Source: Streptomyces sp. SID12501
GTDB taxonomy: Bacteria > Actinomycetota > Actinomycetes > Streptomycetales > Streptomycetaceae
NCBI RefSeq assembly: GCF_010550245.1
Contig: NZ_JAAGLU010000048.1
Span: forward strand, 1-62,112
Length of the DNA: 62,112 bases
Reading direction: 5' to 3'
The notes under the pieces are model-generated. The model was not told the DNA's origin. It saw only the letters and a program-made list of their open reading frames with translations, and searched no databases. Positions 41,604-50,283 of the stretch are shown one piece after another. How positions within the stretch are numbered: the stretch's first letter is position 1; each line of letters begins with the position of its first letter. The position numbers were made by a program, and so were the translations under genes.

Positions 41604-43237
41604 GTGACGGTGCTGGTCATGCAGACCGACTCATCGTTCTGGGACTCGCTGGTGTTCGACGGGATCGACGACGCGGACATCGAGGCGGCGTCCGCCGCCT
41701 TCGGCACGGTCGACATCGTGACGAGAGGCCGGGCGGCCGGCGCGGGGTGTCCGGACTGCGGTCACTTCTCCGACCGGGTGCACGACTCCTACCAGCGCAG
41801 GTTGAAGGATCTTCCGATCGGTGGGCAGGGCGTTGTGATCCTGCTGTGGGTCCGGCGCTTCATCTGCGACGCCGCGACCTGTCCGCGCCGTACCTTCGCT
41901 GAGTCGTTCCCACAGCTGACCACCCCATACGCGCGGTTCACTACCAGGCTCAACCACACGCTGGAGCGCATCGGGCTCGCACTGGCCGGACGGGCCGGCG
42001 CCCGACTGGCTGCCCAACTATGTCTCGGCGCCGGGCGAATGACACTACTGCGCCGGATCATGGCGCTGCCGGACCCGCAGGTCACCACGCCTCGCGTGCT
42101 CGGGGTGGACGATTTCGCCACCCGCGCGGGCACTCGTACGCCACCGTGATCACGGACGGTGAACGCCACCGACCCATCGAGGTCCTGCCCGGACGCGAAG
42201 CGGCGCCCTTGGCCGCATGGCTGATGGCGCATCCGGGAGTTGAGGTGATCTGCAGGGACCGTGCCGGGGCTTACGCCGAGGGTGCCGTGCTCGGCGCCCC
42301 GGACGTCCTCCAGGTCGCTGATCGGTTTCATCTGCTCCAGAACCTCGGTCAAGCCGTCGAGAAGTGCGTTGCCGCGCACCGCGGCTACCTGTGCTCCGTC
42401 GCCCCGCAGCCCGGCCGGGCAGTTCACCGCTACGCAGACCGACGGTGCCTGCGATGTCGAGCCGACGCCGCTCGCCCTCCCGTCCGGCCGGCGCGCAGAG
42501 CGGATGCGCGCCCATCGCGCTCTGGTCCACGGTCTGTTGAGCGATGGGATGGGGCTGCGTGCCATCGCTCGCCACCTGGGCTGGGGGCGGCACACCGTCC
42601 AGCGGTATGCTCGCGCCGCCCGCTGGCAGGACATGGTCACCGGACGCCGCACCCGCACCAGCCGCCTCGACCTGCACCGGCTCTTTCTGCAACGGCGCAT
42701 CGATGAGACGGACGGCAAGATCAGCATCATCGAGTTGCGCAAGGAGCTCGCCGACCGCGGCCATCCGGTGCCCTACAGCAGCCTGCGCGACTGGGCCCGC
42801 AGCCGCCTTCAGTGGCCTCATGCACCCACGCCAGCTGCCGCGGCGCCGTCCGTCCGCACCGTCGTCGGCTGGATCACCCGTCACCCCGACACGCTCACCG
42901 AGGACGAAGGTAAGCAGCTCAAGGCGGTGCTCGACGCCTGCCCAGAGCTGGAGCAAACTCACGAACTCGTCCGCGACTTCGCGCAGATACTCGCCCAGCG
43001 CATGGGTGCTGACCTGCCGGACTGGATCAGCTCCGCCTGCGACGCGCAACTGCCCGGGATCACCGGCTTCGCCCGCAGACTGATCGCCGACCTCGAAGCC
43101 GTGATCGCCGGGCTGACCGTGCACTGGAGCTCCGGGGGCACCGAAGGTGCTGTGAACCGCATCAAGAAGATCAAGAGACAGCTGTACGGTCGTGCCGGAT
43201 CCGACCTGCTCCGCAAGATGATCCTGCTTCAGTCACC
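41604..43237 (+). pseudogene. ISL3-family transposase with two frameshifts
   Basis: GTG 41604 opens TVLVMQTDSSFWDSLVFDGI; a zinc ribbon follows (GCPDCGHFSDRVHDSY with FICDAATCPRRTF). A frameshift near 42118 breaks the catalytic domain after LGVDDFA; the next frame carries HSYATVITDGERHRPIEVLP and DRAGAYAEGAVLGAPDVLQV. A second shift near 42470 leads to the HTH and C-terminal part ending TEGAVNRIKKIKRQLYGRAG and LLRKMILLQ. All ISL3 domains are present but in three frames, so no active enzyme is made. Confidence 0.85.
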
Positions 43238-43488
43238 TTCCGCGACCGCTCCCCAAGATGTGGCGCCATCGCAGCCTCGTCCCACAGGGCATGTCCATGC
43301 TCCGACCGCAAGCCCCCAGGCGTGGCCTCCATCCGTCGACAGCCCGGGGCGAGGGCGGCCGTGCCCTCAGTGACGTGGCGGAGTCTGCCCGGCAAGGGCC
43401 CCAGGCTCGTCACTGGCGAATGGTCCGAGAAGCCGGAATGGTTGCAGCGGTCCGGTGATGTGCACTGCGGGGTTGGTCCGGCCATGGT

Positions 43489-44211
43489 GTGACGCGGATC
43501 ACCGCAGCGCGGTCCTCGCAGCGGACAGAGAGGAGTGTGGAGATTTCACTGCGGGCCCGCGTGCAAGCCGGGGATCCAGATGCGTTCAGGCAACTCTTCG
43601 ACGAGCACGCTTCGGTGGTCCACCGGCACGCCGTCCGGATGACCGGCAACTGGGTCATGGCCGACGACATCGTGTCGCTGACCTTCCTGGAAGCATGGCG
43701 GCTGCGTGAGCGGGTGCTTCCGGGTGACGACAGCCTGCGCCCGTGGCTGCTGGGGATCGCGACGAACGTCACACGCAACACCGCGCGGGCGGCGCGAAGA
43801 CACCAGGCCGCGCTCATCAGAGTCCCGCCCCCCGATCCCGTGCCGGACTTCGCCGACGAGGTGACACAGCGCCTGGCCGACACCGAGGAACTGGCCGCCG
43901 CGCAGAAGGCATTGAGCACGATGCGCCGCGGGGAGCGCGAGGTGTTCACGCTCTGCGTGTGGGAGGGCCTGGACGCCGCCACAGCGGCCGAGGCCCTGGG
44001 CGTGGCCGTCGGCACCGTACGGGCCCGGCTCTCGCGCGCGAGGAAACGCCTGCGCAAGCTCACTGAGCTCGAACTCGACGGCGGCACAGGCGGCAATAAC
44101 GGCGCGGAAGACGCCACCGGGCAGAGCCGAGTGCAACGCCCGGCCACGGTCGGACAGTTACCGGTTAGCCGCCATCAGGCGGCTCGGTCCACGCAGGAGA
44201 AGAAGCGATGA
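43489..44211 (+). CDS. ECF-type RNA polymerase sigma factor (up to 240 aa)
   Basis: GTG 43489 is the longest start; the true start could be further in, as the first ~20 residues are unlike the family. Region 2 is DPDAFRQLFDEHASVVHRHA then WVMADDIVSLTFLEAWRL, and region 4 is EREVFTLCVWEGLDAATAAE then ALGVAVGTVRARLSRARKRL. It directs RNA polymerase to a specific promoter set. The stop overlaps the ATG of a CU044_5270-type gene (ATGA), the usual partner of this ECF group. Both are cargo of the ISL3-bounded transposon. A C-terminal tail of ~35 residues is extra. Confidence 0.85.
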   Translation: MTRITAARSSQRTERSVEISLRARVQAGDPDAFRQLFDEHASVVHRHAVRMTGNWVMADDIVSLTFLEAWRLRERVLPGDDSLRPWLLGIATNVTRNTARAARRHQAALIRVPPPDPVPDFADEVTQRLADTEELAAAQKALSTMRRGEREVFTLCVWEGLDAATAAEALGVAVGTVRARLSRARKRLRKLTELELDGGTGGNNGAEDATGQSRVQRPATVGQLPVSRHQAARSTQEKKR

Positions 44212-45254
44212 ACACCAACCCGCGACGACGCGATCAGCCGGTCGACTACCAGGATCTGGCCGAGTTGCTGCCCGCGCCGGGCCGTCCGGTGCTCGCGCAG
44301 GACCGCCACCGCGTACTGAGGGAACACCTGATGGAGCAGATCACTCACGAGACCACCCACGAGCAGTCGGGTGCGACGAACCCATCACCGAGCGCATCAC
44401 CTGTGCCCCCCGCACGCCGACGCCCCGGGCGGCGCCTCGTTCTCGTCGCGGCCCCGCTGGCACTGGCCGCCGTCGTGAGCCTGGGCGTAGTGGCGGTCGA
44501 CGGCGCACAGGACGGCCGGCGCGACACAGCTGCCGCAGGTGTCACCGCGGACGACCACCGGAAAGCCACGCAGTTGCTGGACCGGATCGCCCTGGCGGCG
44601 GCCGACCGCCCGGCGGTCACGGTACGTGGCGACCAGTACATTTACACCAAGTCTCAAGGTTCGGCAGGTGAGTTGGGCGTTGACTTCCGCGATTTCGAAG
44701 AGCTCGCGAAGCACAAGGGGACCTTCGAGGTGGAGGAGTACAAGGGGTCCGTCCGACGAGAGCAATGGGATTCGGTAGACGGCAAGCGGGACGGTTTGAG
44801 GAAGGGCGTCGCGCTCAACGACCCGTCCAAGAAGATGGTCATGGGCATGAGCGGCGTCGGATACCTGACCTTCCGGCAGCTTCAGGCTCTGCCCACCGAT
44901 CCCGACGCGCTGCTGAAGAAGCTCTCCGGCGATGCGAAGAATGTGGAAGCGAGCCGCCTCACGGAATTGGTCGTCGAGAACCTCGGGGCCATCATCGACG
45001 ACGCCACTCTGCTGCCCGACCTCAGCGCCGCGATCTACCGTGCCATGGCCAAACTCCCCGACGTGCGAGTCGTGAGTCATGTCAAGGACGCCGCAGGGCG
45101 GGAGGGCGTCGGCCTTACGTTCCAGGGCTCCTCAAAGGGCTACGCCTGGGTCTTCGACTCGTCGAGTCTCGTCTACCTTGGAACAACCAAGAGCGCACTC
45201 CTGGGAATTGGCGTCGCGGACAAAACGGGTGAGGTGCCGGTCAGCTCATCCTGA
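44208..45254 (+). CDS. CU044_5270-family membrane protein, sigma-factor partner (348 aa)
   Basis: ATG 44208 overlaps the sigma gene stop. MNTNPRRRDQPVDYQDLAEL, a cytoplasmic N-terminus of about 75 residues, precedes one membrane helix (RRLVLVAAPLALAAVVSLGV) and an extracytoplasmic domain of about 240 residues including GDQYIYTKSQGSAGELG, REQWDSVDGKRDGL and PTDPDALLKKLSGDAKNVEA, all family hallmarks. Members always follow an ECF sigma gene and probably sense surface conditions and hold or release the sigma factor. A hairpin terminator ends the operon. Confidence 0.85.
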   Translation: MNTNPRRRDQPVDYQDLAELLPAPGRPVLAQDRHRVLREHLMEQITHETTHEQSGATNPSPSASPVPPARRRPGRRLVLVAAPLALAAVVSLGVVAVDGAQDGRRDTAAAGVTADDHRKATQLLDRIALAAADRPAVTVRGDQYIYTKSQGSAGELGVDFRDFEELAKHKGTFEVEEYKGSVRREQWDSVDGKRDGLRKGVALNDPSKKMVMGMSGVGYLTFRQLQALPTDPDALLKKLSGDAKNVEASRLTELVVENLGAIIDDATLLPDLSAAIYRAMAKLPDVRVVSHVKDAAGREGVGLTFQGSSKGYAWVFDSSSLVYLGTTKSALLGIGVADKTGEVPVSSS

Positions 45255-45277
45255 GTCAGCCTCGGTGCCGCCGCGCA

Positions 45278-45313
45278 GCCAGAAGGACGTCCGCTCCGGC
45301 GGACGCCCTTCTG
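45278..45313 (+). terminator. Hairpin terminator after the sigma operon
   Basis: 16-bp arms CCAGAAGGACGTCCGC and GCGGACGCCCTTCTGG (one mismatch) with a 4-base TCCG loop, 24 bases past the stop of the CU044_5270-type gene. No U-tract. Confidence 0.75.
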
Positions 45314-45315
45314 GA

Positions 45316-45459
45316 GTTCCGGCGGTGCCGAAGGTGCTGTGAACCGCATCAAGAAGATCAAGAGACAGCTGTACGGTCGTACCGGATTCGACCTGCTCCG
45401 CAAGATGATCCTGCTTCAGTGACGCTCCGCGACCGCTCCCCGAGATCTGTGCCAGAACC
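45316..45459 (+). mobile_element. Second ISL3 right end (transposase tail plus terminal repeat)
   Basis: The last 34 codons of an ISL3 transposase (GGAEGAVNRIKKIKRQLYGR, then LLRKMILLQ, stop at 45420-45422) and the intact terminal repeat ending GTGCCAGAACC. It is nearly identical to the internal copy at 43130-43250, but unlike that copy its terminal 13 bases are preserved, so it can serve as the working right border. Confidence 0.85.
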
Positions 45460-45554
45460 CAACTGGCGCCGCCCTAGCGGTGGTTTGTTTACGGCGGGCC
45501 AGACTCGTATTGGGCCGGTAGCAGAGGAACGTCGCTTCGCTGCCCGGGGAGCTT

Positions 45555-46760
45555 GTGATGACCCGTCGTGTGCCGTGTCCACCCGCTCCGGGTCCGTTGG
45601 AAGCCTGCGCCGAACGCTTCGATGACCCCTTCTCCACACTGGCACAGCGCCGCGGGTTCCGGGAGTACCTCGCGGGGCTGCTGCCGCGGCACCGCAACAA
45701 GACGCTGACCTGCCTGGCTGGCACTGAGCCCGTGGCCGGCGCCCGGCAGCACAGCGGCTGCAGTTCTTCCTGTCCGAGTCGACGTGGGACCACGAGCGGG
45801 TCAACGCCCGCCGGGTGGAGTTGCTGCGTTCCGACCCGGCGACCGCGCCGCACCCGGGCGGGGTGCTGGTGATCGACGACTCCGGGGACCGCAAGGACGG
45901 GAAGGCGACCGCGCACATCGGCCGGCAGCGGCTGGGGCGGCTGGGCAAGACCGACAACGGCATCGTCACCGTGACCACCTGCTGGGCGGACGAGAACCTC
46001 TACTATCCGCTGCACGCCGTTCCCTACAGCCCCGCCCACCACTTTCCCCAAGGCAGGAAGGACCCCGGCTTCCGCACGAAACTGCAGATCGCCGTCGCAC
46101 TCGCCCGCGCCGCGAAAGCGCCGGAATGACCTTCCGAGCCGTGGCCGCCGACCGCGCCTACGGCGACCAGGACGGCTTCCGCCGAGAGCTCTGCTCGGCC
46201 GGGCTGCCGTTCGTGATGGCCCTCAAGCCGAGCCACGGCACCTGGGCCTACGGCAAGGACGCCTACACTCCCGTCCACGCCGCCCGCGCCCTGGCCTGGA
46301 CGGGTCCCGAGAGTCCAGGCGACTGGACCCCGGTCGGGCGGACCTTCCGCGACGGGCACACCGAGACTTGGTGGGCCGCTGATGCCAACCTCGGCTTCTG
46401 GGGGCCCGACGGCAACGTCCGCCTGGTCGTGGCCACCACCGACCCCACCGACCTGCCCTCACAGTCGACCTGGTACCTGGCCACCGACCTGCCCCGCCCC
46501 GGCAGCCCCCGTCCGGATCGGTCAGCCCCGCGGCTCCCGGTCAGGGAAGGCCGGCGAGCAGCCCTTCGGGGGCGTCGTTCTTCCGGAAGAGGATCGTGCC
46601 GTACTCGATCGGCCTGCCGCGATGCCCTGGGCGGACCCAGCTGAAAGCGGCCTGTCAACGGGCGTCAACGGCGGGCCTGCCACCACAGGATGAGCAGACT
46701 CACCGCACCGTTGCCGAGCTTGTGCGCGACACCCTGCACGACCGATTACCACATCCTGCC
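45555..46760 (+). pseudogene. IS701-family transposase, frameshifted and deleted
   Basis: GTG/ATG at 45555-45558 begins MTRRVPCPPAPGPLEACAER then REYLAGLLPRHRNKTLTCLA. After a shift near 45745 the frame holds HPGGVLVIDDSGDRKDGKAT and TDNGIVTVTTCWADENLYYP, and after a second near 46128 it has FRAVAADRAYGDQDGFRREL then TWYLATDLPRP. The remaining catalytic part is scrambled and partly deleted. The DDSGD and ADRAYGD acidic residues mark the IS701 DDE fold. Not functional; ends not resolved. Confidence 0.75.
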
Positions 46761-46761
46761 G

Positions 46762-47742
46762 TCATGATGTCTGCTGCGCCCCCAGAAGGGCGGCTCCCAG
46801 TGTGGTGAGGGTGTGCAGGGCGTAGTTGGCGCGCCGGTGGGTGGTGATGAGACCGGAGTCCCGCAGGGCCGTGGTGTGGTGGGTGGCGGTTCCGGTGGAG
46901 ACCCCGGCCCGGCGTGCCGCCTCGCTGGTGGTGACCCCGGTGGCGGTGGCCCGCAGGATGACCGCGCGGGTACGACCGAGGAGGGCGTGCAGGGCGGCCT
47001 CGTCCTGAGTGGAGGCGGCCGTCAGCACTTTGTGGACGGGGTACAGGAGCACCGGCGGAAGTCGGGGGTCCGCCAGGGCGATGGGTGACTTCCAGCAGAA
47101 GTAGGACGGGATGAGCAGCAGTCCGCGGCCGCTCAGATGCACATCGCTCTCTGCGGGGTAGTCCGAAACCTCCAGCACCGGGTGTCGCCAGCGGACCGAC
47201 GGTGAGAGGCCGGCCAGCAGCCCGGCGGTCCCCTCGGCCAGCATGCTCCGGGCATGACGGGCGCGCTCCGCCTGGAAGGTCTCCTGGATGTCCTCCTCGT
47301 GGGGAGTGATGACGGTCCGGTGATACGCGCGCAGCAGGTGCACCAAGTCGCCGCGCAGCGACTTCTCGGCGACGCGTAACGTCCAGGACGGCACCCGGCT
47401 CGCCCGGGCCGCCCTGGCCATCTCATGGTTCACCTGCCCGTCGGGCGTCGCGAGTATGGCCTCAAGCGCGGGCTCCAGACCGTCGACGCCTTCGAACGGC
47501 GTGAGGAAGTCGGCGAAATAGCGGGCGCGCGGGAAGAGCGGCAGCAACATCGTTCTCACCGGATGTGCGAGCCCTGTTTCCTGAAGGTTCTCGCACGCAC
47601 GGCCGTACCAATCCGCATAGTTCCATCTGCCGCTCCGGGTCTGGAATCTGTGCAGGCTAGCGGCGATCTCCCACAACGGATGCGGCGAGGCCGCCACCCG
47701 TGTGCGCGCCAAGTCCTCGGCAGTGAAATGGAAGCGAAGCAT
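46762..47742 (-). CDS. DUF5937/ArsR-like winged-helix regulator (326 aa)
   Basis: ATG at 47740-47742 starts MLRFHFTAEDLARTRVAASP, a hallmark of this Streptomyces regulator family. The N-terminal ~230 residues are a helical sensor region and the C-terminal part is an ArsR-like HTH: GRTRAVILRATATGVTTSEA, ARRAGVSTGTATHHTTALRD then SGLITTHRRANYALHTLTTL. It is divergent from a small secreted protein 185 bp away and may control it. Complete, normal length. Confidence 0.8.
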   Translation of the reverse strand: MLRFHFTAEDLARTRVAASPHPLWEIAASLHRFQTRSGRWNYADWYGRACENLQETGLAHPVRTMLLPLFPRARYFADFLTPFEGVDGLEPALEAILATPDGQVNHEMARAARASRVPSWTLRVAEKSLRGDLVHLLRAYHRTVITPHEEDIQETFQAERARHARSMLAEGTAGLLAGLSPSVRWRHPVLEVSDYPAESDVHLSGRGLLLIPSYFCWKSPIALADPRLPPVLLYPVHKVLTAASTQDEAALHALLGRTRAVILRATATGVTTSEAARRAGVSTGTATHHTTALRDSGLITTHRRANYALHTLTTLGAALLGAQQTS

Positions 47743-47927
47743 CCGCTGTCTCCCCCCAGATGCACCTGCGAATCTTCACTGGAATCGAATGAGCATGACA
47801 GTCCGTGTCGGGCATTGGGAACATGCCTTCAAGCCAGCCACGAAGACAACACCGAGGCGGGTTCCGTAAAGAACGGAATTCCGTGACTGGAAATCAAGCC
47901 CGGTACTTCAAACCGAAAGGACATGTC

Positions 47928-48344
47928 ATGGGTCGTATGCGGGAGAGAGGGCTCCGTACACGCCGGCTGGGCATCCTGGCCACGAGCGTGCTGTTCCTCT
48001 CCTTCCTGGTGCCGGCCACCGCGTCGGCCACCACCAACGGGGCCGACCAGGCGGCGGTCACCTGTTACGGCGGGTCGGTGGCGATCAGCCTGCCGTCGAA
48101 CGGCTACAGCGGCACCTACACGACGAGTTCGCGCTGCAACGACATCAACCTGCGGATCGACTCCGGCGGCAGCCAGTGGGTGGCCGTGTGCTGGGCCGCT
48201 CACGGGTACTGCCAGGACCACTGGACTCTGGTCACGGAGGACGCCGGCTACACCGTGGTGGCCGACGACGTGCTGGACGGCACCACCTTCTACTTCGTGA
48301 CCACGAACGGCGGCGGCACCCGCAGCGGGCGTACGGCCTACTAG
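47928..48344 (+). CDS. Small secreted protein (138 aa)
   Basis: ATG 47928 with AAAGGA seven bases upstream. A signal peptide (MGRMRERGLRTRRLGILATS then VLFLSFLVPATASA) is followed by a ~100-residue mature region with four cysteines (CYGGSV, SRCNDINLRI, VAVCWAAHGYCQDHW), suggesting two disulfides and a compact beta fold. Aromatic and glycine-rich content resembles small Streptomyces exported proteins and lectin-like modules; no named family. Divergent from the DUF5937-like regulator. Confidence 0.75.
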   Translation: MGRMRERGLRTRRLGILATSVLFLSFLVPATASATTNGADQAAVTCYGGSVAISLPSNGYSGTYTTSSRCNDINLRIDSGGSQWVAVCWAAHGYCQDHWTLVTEDAGYTVVADDVLDGTTFYFVTTNGGGTRSGRTAY

Positions 48345-48388
48345 GGAACGGACACCGGCAGCGGGCGTACAGCCCACCAGGGACCGGA
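48317..48388 (+). repeat. Imperfect tandem duplication of about 37 bp at the gene end
   Basis: The segment containing GCAGCGGGCGTACGGCCTAC (48325-48344) is repeated at once as GCAGCGGGCGTACAGCCCAC (48360-48379). The stop codon of the secreted protein lies in the first copy; in the second copy TAG has become CAG. Confidence 0.7.
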
Positions 48389-48450
48389 GCCCGAGAAGCA
48401 GGGACCACGGACCAGGAAGCCGGGGGCCCGCCGTGCCGGGCAGGCACCCA

Positions 48451-48483
48451 TGCGACGCACCGCGCCGGACGCGGTGCGTCGCA
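48451..48483. terminator. Perfect 13-bp hairpin
   Basis: TGCGACGCACCGC and GCGGTGCGTCGCA pair around a 7-base loop between the convergent secreted-protein gene and the beta-lactamase-like pseudogene; a bidirectional terminator. Confidence 0.85.
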
Positions 48484-48525
48484 TGCGTCTGTGCCGTCAG
48501 CCGGACGTGCCGTCGCGTTCCGCCG

Positions 48526-49320
48526 TCAGTCGGCGGCCCGCGCCGAGGAGACCGCCGTGCGGGCCGCGCGTTCGACCGTCGCGATGCCGCCCGTCATCGA
48601 CACGTTGCCGTCGGAGAGGACCGCGACGAGGTAGTGGTGTGTTCCCGAGGTGACCCGTCCGACGCTGTTGATGTCCGACAGGCCGGTGGTGTTGCGTTGC
48701 AGCCAGCCGTTCTTGAGCGCCGATTCGGAGCGTACGGATGTAGTTCCGGGACGTCTTGGTCAGTGCGGACTCGCTCGCGGACGAGGTCCCACCGTCGGCG
48801 AACACCGCGCGCAGCAGGAGGATCTGGTCGGTCACTGTGGTGCGCGTGAGTCCCCACTTGCCGCCGGTCCCGCCCACGGTCGAGGACAGGCCGAGGCGCT
48901 TGTTCACCGCCTCCAGGCCGGGCGCCAGGCCGATCCGCCGCCAGAGCGCGTTCGCCGCGTCGCTGTCGCTGCGTTCGATCATCGCCTCGGTCAGCGTGCG
49001 CTCCTGCTGGGTGAGGCCACGTCTGGCGTCCTGCGCCTGGAGGAGCAGCGCGGCGAGGATGTCGACCTTGATGATGCTGGCCGTGTCGTAGGGGACGTCC
49101 TTCCCGCGCACCTGCGGCTTCCGGGGGGTGGTCCAGGTCCAGCACGGCGGTCGTCACATGCGCCTCGCTCTTCACAGTCGCCTGCGTGGTGCCTGCTACG
49201 GAGTGCTCCGACGTCCCCAAAAGCACCGGATCGGCGAGACGCCGGTCGGCGTCGGCGAGCTGACGGCGGAACAGTCCCGTCTCTTTTGGCCCCCACGGGC
49301 GCCTGCGCTCGGCGAGCACC
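48526..49320 (-). pseudogene. Beta-lactamase-related serine hydrolase, frameshifted
   Basis: The central frame contains YDTASIIKVDILAALLLQAQ (SxxK: SIIK), MIERSDSDAANALWRRIGLA (SDxD-A-N in place of SDN) and WGLTRTTVTDQILLLRAVFA, typical of class A-like penicillin-recognising hydrolases. The N-terminal part (SEHSVAGTTQATVKSEAHVT) is in another frame, shifting near 49110, and the C-terminal part (NGWLQRNTTGLSDINSVGRV then VAVLSDGNVSMTGGIATVER) in a third, shifting near 48735 with loss of sequence. No signal peptide remains. Inactive. Confidence 0.8.
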
Positions 49321-49564
49321 GCCGCGGCCGCGCAGCCGGGCGGCCCGGCTGCGCCGCGACGAACACCACCACCGGACGCGCCGGATCCGGCTGAGGCACC
49401 GCGCCCTGCAGGGCGCCGGGGAGGACGGTGCCAGTCAGTACCTCAAGGCTCTCCTGCTCGGACAGGATGGCCCGCTCGTCGCCCGATCTCGCCAACGAGT
49501 CCTCCTGGTATGCGATGTCCGGTCTCAGATAAGTCCGGGCGAGGCGGGCCCCTGACCTGCGGTG

Positions 49565-49617
49565 CCCGGACTTGAGTGAGACGGGTTTCGCAAGGTCGTC
49601 TCACTCAAGTCCGGGCG
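49565..49617. repeat. Perfect 20-bp inverted repeat with a nearby partial third copy
   Basis: GCCCGGACTTGAGTGAGACG (49565-49584) and its exact reverse complement (49598-49617) flank a 13-base loop. A degraded copy of the right arm, GTCTCAGATAAGTCCGGGCG, is at 49523-49542. It follows the histidine-phosphatase remnant in its reading direction, so it could be its terminator; the extra copy also allows an old mobile-element end. Confidence 0.7.
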
Positions 49618-49631
49618 AGCGGCCTTCTTGG

Positions 49632-49960
49632 TCAGATGTGGAGTTCGGGCGGGAAGCCGGTCCAGCGCAGTTCTGCGGGCAGGTGCCGCATGTCGTTGTG
49701 GAACAGCACGGAGGACGGCCTGCCGGGTGCGTATCGGATGGCCGTCAGAGCTGCGTTGCCGTGGTTGAGGCCCATCCAGCGCCACTCGGGCGCGTCGAGG
49801 GCAGCCCGGATCAGCCATCCGATGAGGAAGTTGTGCGTGACAACCAGTTCATGGCGGGGGCGATCGCCGTCGACCGGACCTGTGAATTCTGCGAGCGCTT
49901 CCCGGGCCAGTGCTGGACCACGGTTGCGCTCCCCTTCCCAGGTCGTCACGGACGCTGCGA
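49632..49960 (-). pseudogene. Histidine phosphatase family protein, C-terminal half
   Basis: The frame reads GPALAREALAEFTGPVDGDR, HELVVTHNFLIGWLIRAALD and GLNHGNAALTAIRYAPGRPS, which includes the second catalytic histidine (VVTHNF) of the phosphoglycerate-mutase-like fold. The N-terminal RHGE motif is absent; upstream of about 49960 the sequence is unrelated. 49961-50283 contains no gene. Inactive fragment. Confidence 0.7.
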
Positions 49961-50283
49961 AGCCGGTGCAAGCGAAGCAGATCGTGCCGAGGATCAGGCT
50001 GCCCGCAGCGACCGCGAAGATCGAGGGGACGCGGGGGAAGCAGAAGCCAGCGGCGGTGCTCGCCGTCCTGCAAGGCGTGGTCCGCCGAGCGGTCTCGGCC
50101 CGGGGGCGGCGGTGCCCCCGGGCGTGAGTGACATGCGTCGAGGTCTCGCGTGACATGAGTTGGTGACGCGCTGGGCCGGGCCGCATCCGGTCGTTGAATC
50201 TCGCCAGACTCAGCGAGACTGTGCCGCCTTCGAGGAGACAGGACTCGAACAACCTGGCGAACCACATCTCCTGAGCTTGTTCC

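Larger units (their letters stand above)
41443..45459 (+). mobile_element. 4.0-kb ISL3-bounded transposon carrying an ECF sigma factor and partner
   Basis: The left end GGTTCTGGCACAGATCT (41443-41459) and the outer right end, reverse complement at 45443-45459, match for about 38 bp with one mismatch. Both are flanked by the perfect 8-bp duplication CAACTGGC (41435-41442 and 45460-45467), the duplication length of ISL3. Inside are a decayed transposase (41604-43237) with its own degenerate right end near 43238-43268, then a sigma factor gene pair, then a second copy of the transposase 3' end and terminal repeat (45316-45459). The whole unit therefore transposed as one. Confidence 0.8.

Noticed and set aside
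43226..43268. An independent complete ISL3 element ending at about 43268
   Set aside because: The inner right end has lost the terminal GTGCCAGAACC and no copy of CAACTGGC follows it; the outer end at 45459 has both.
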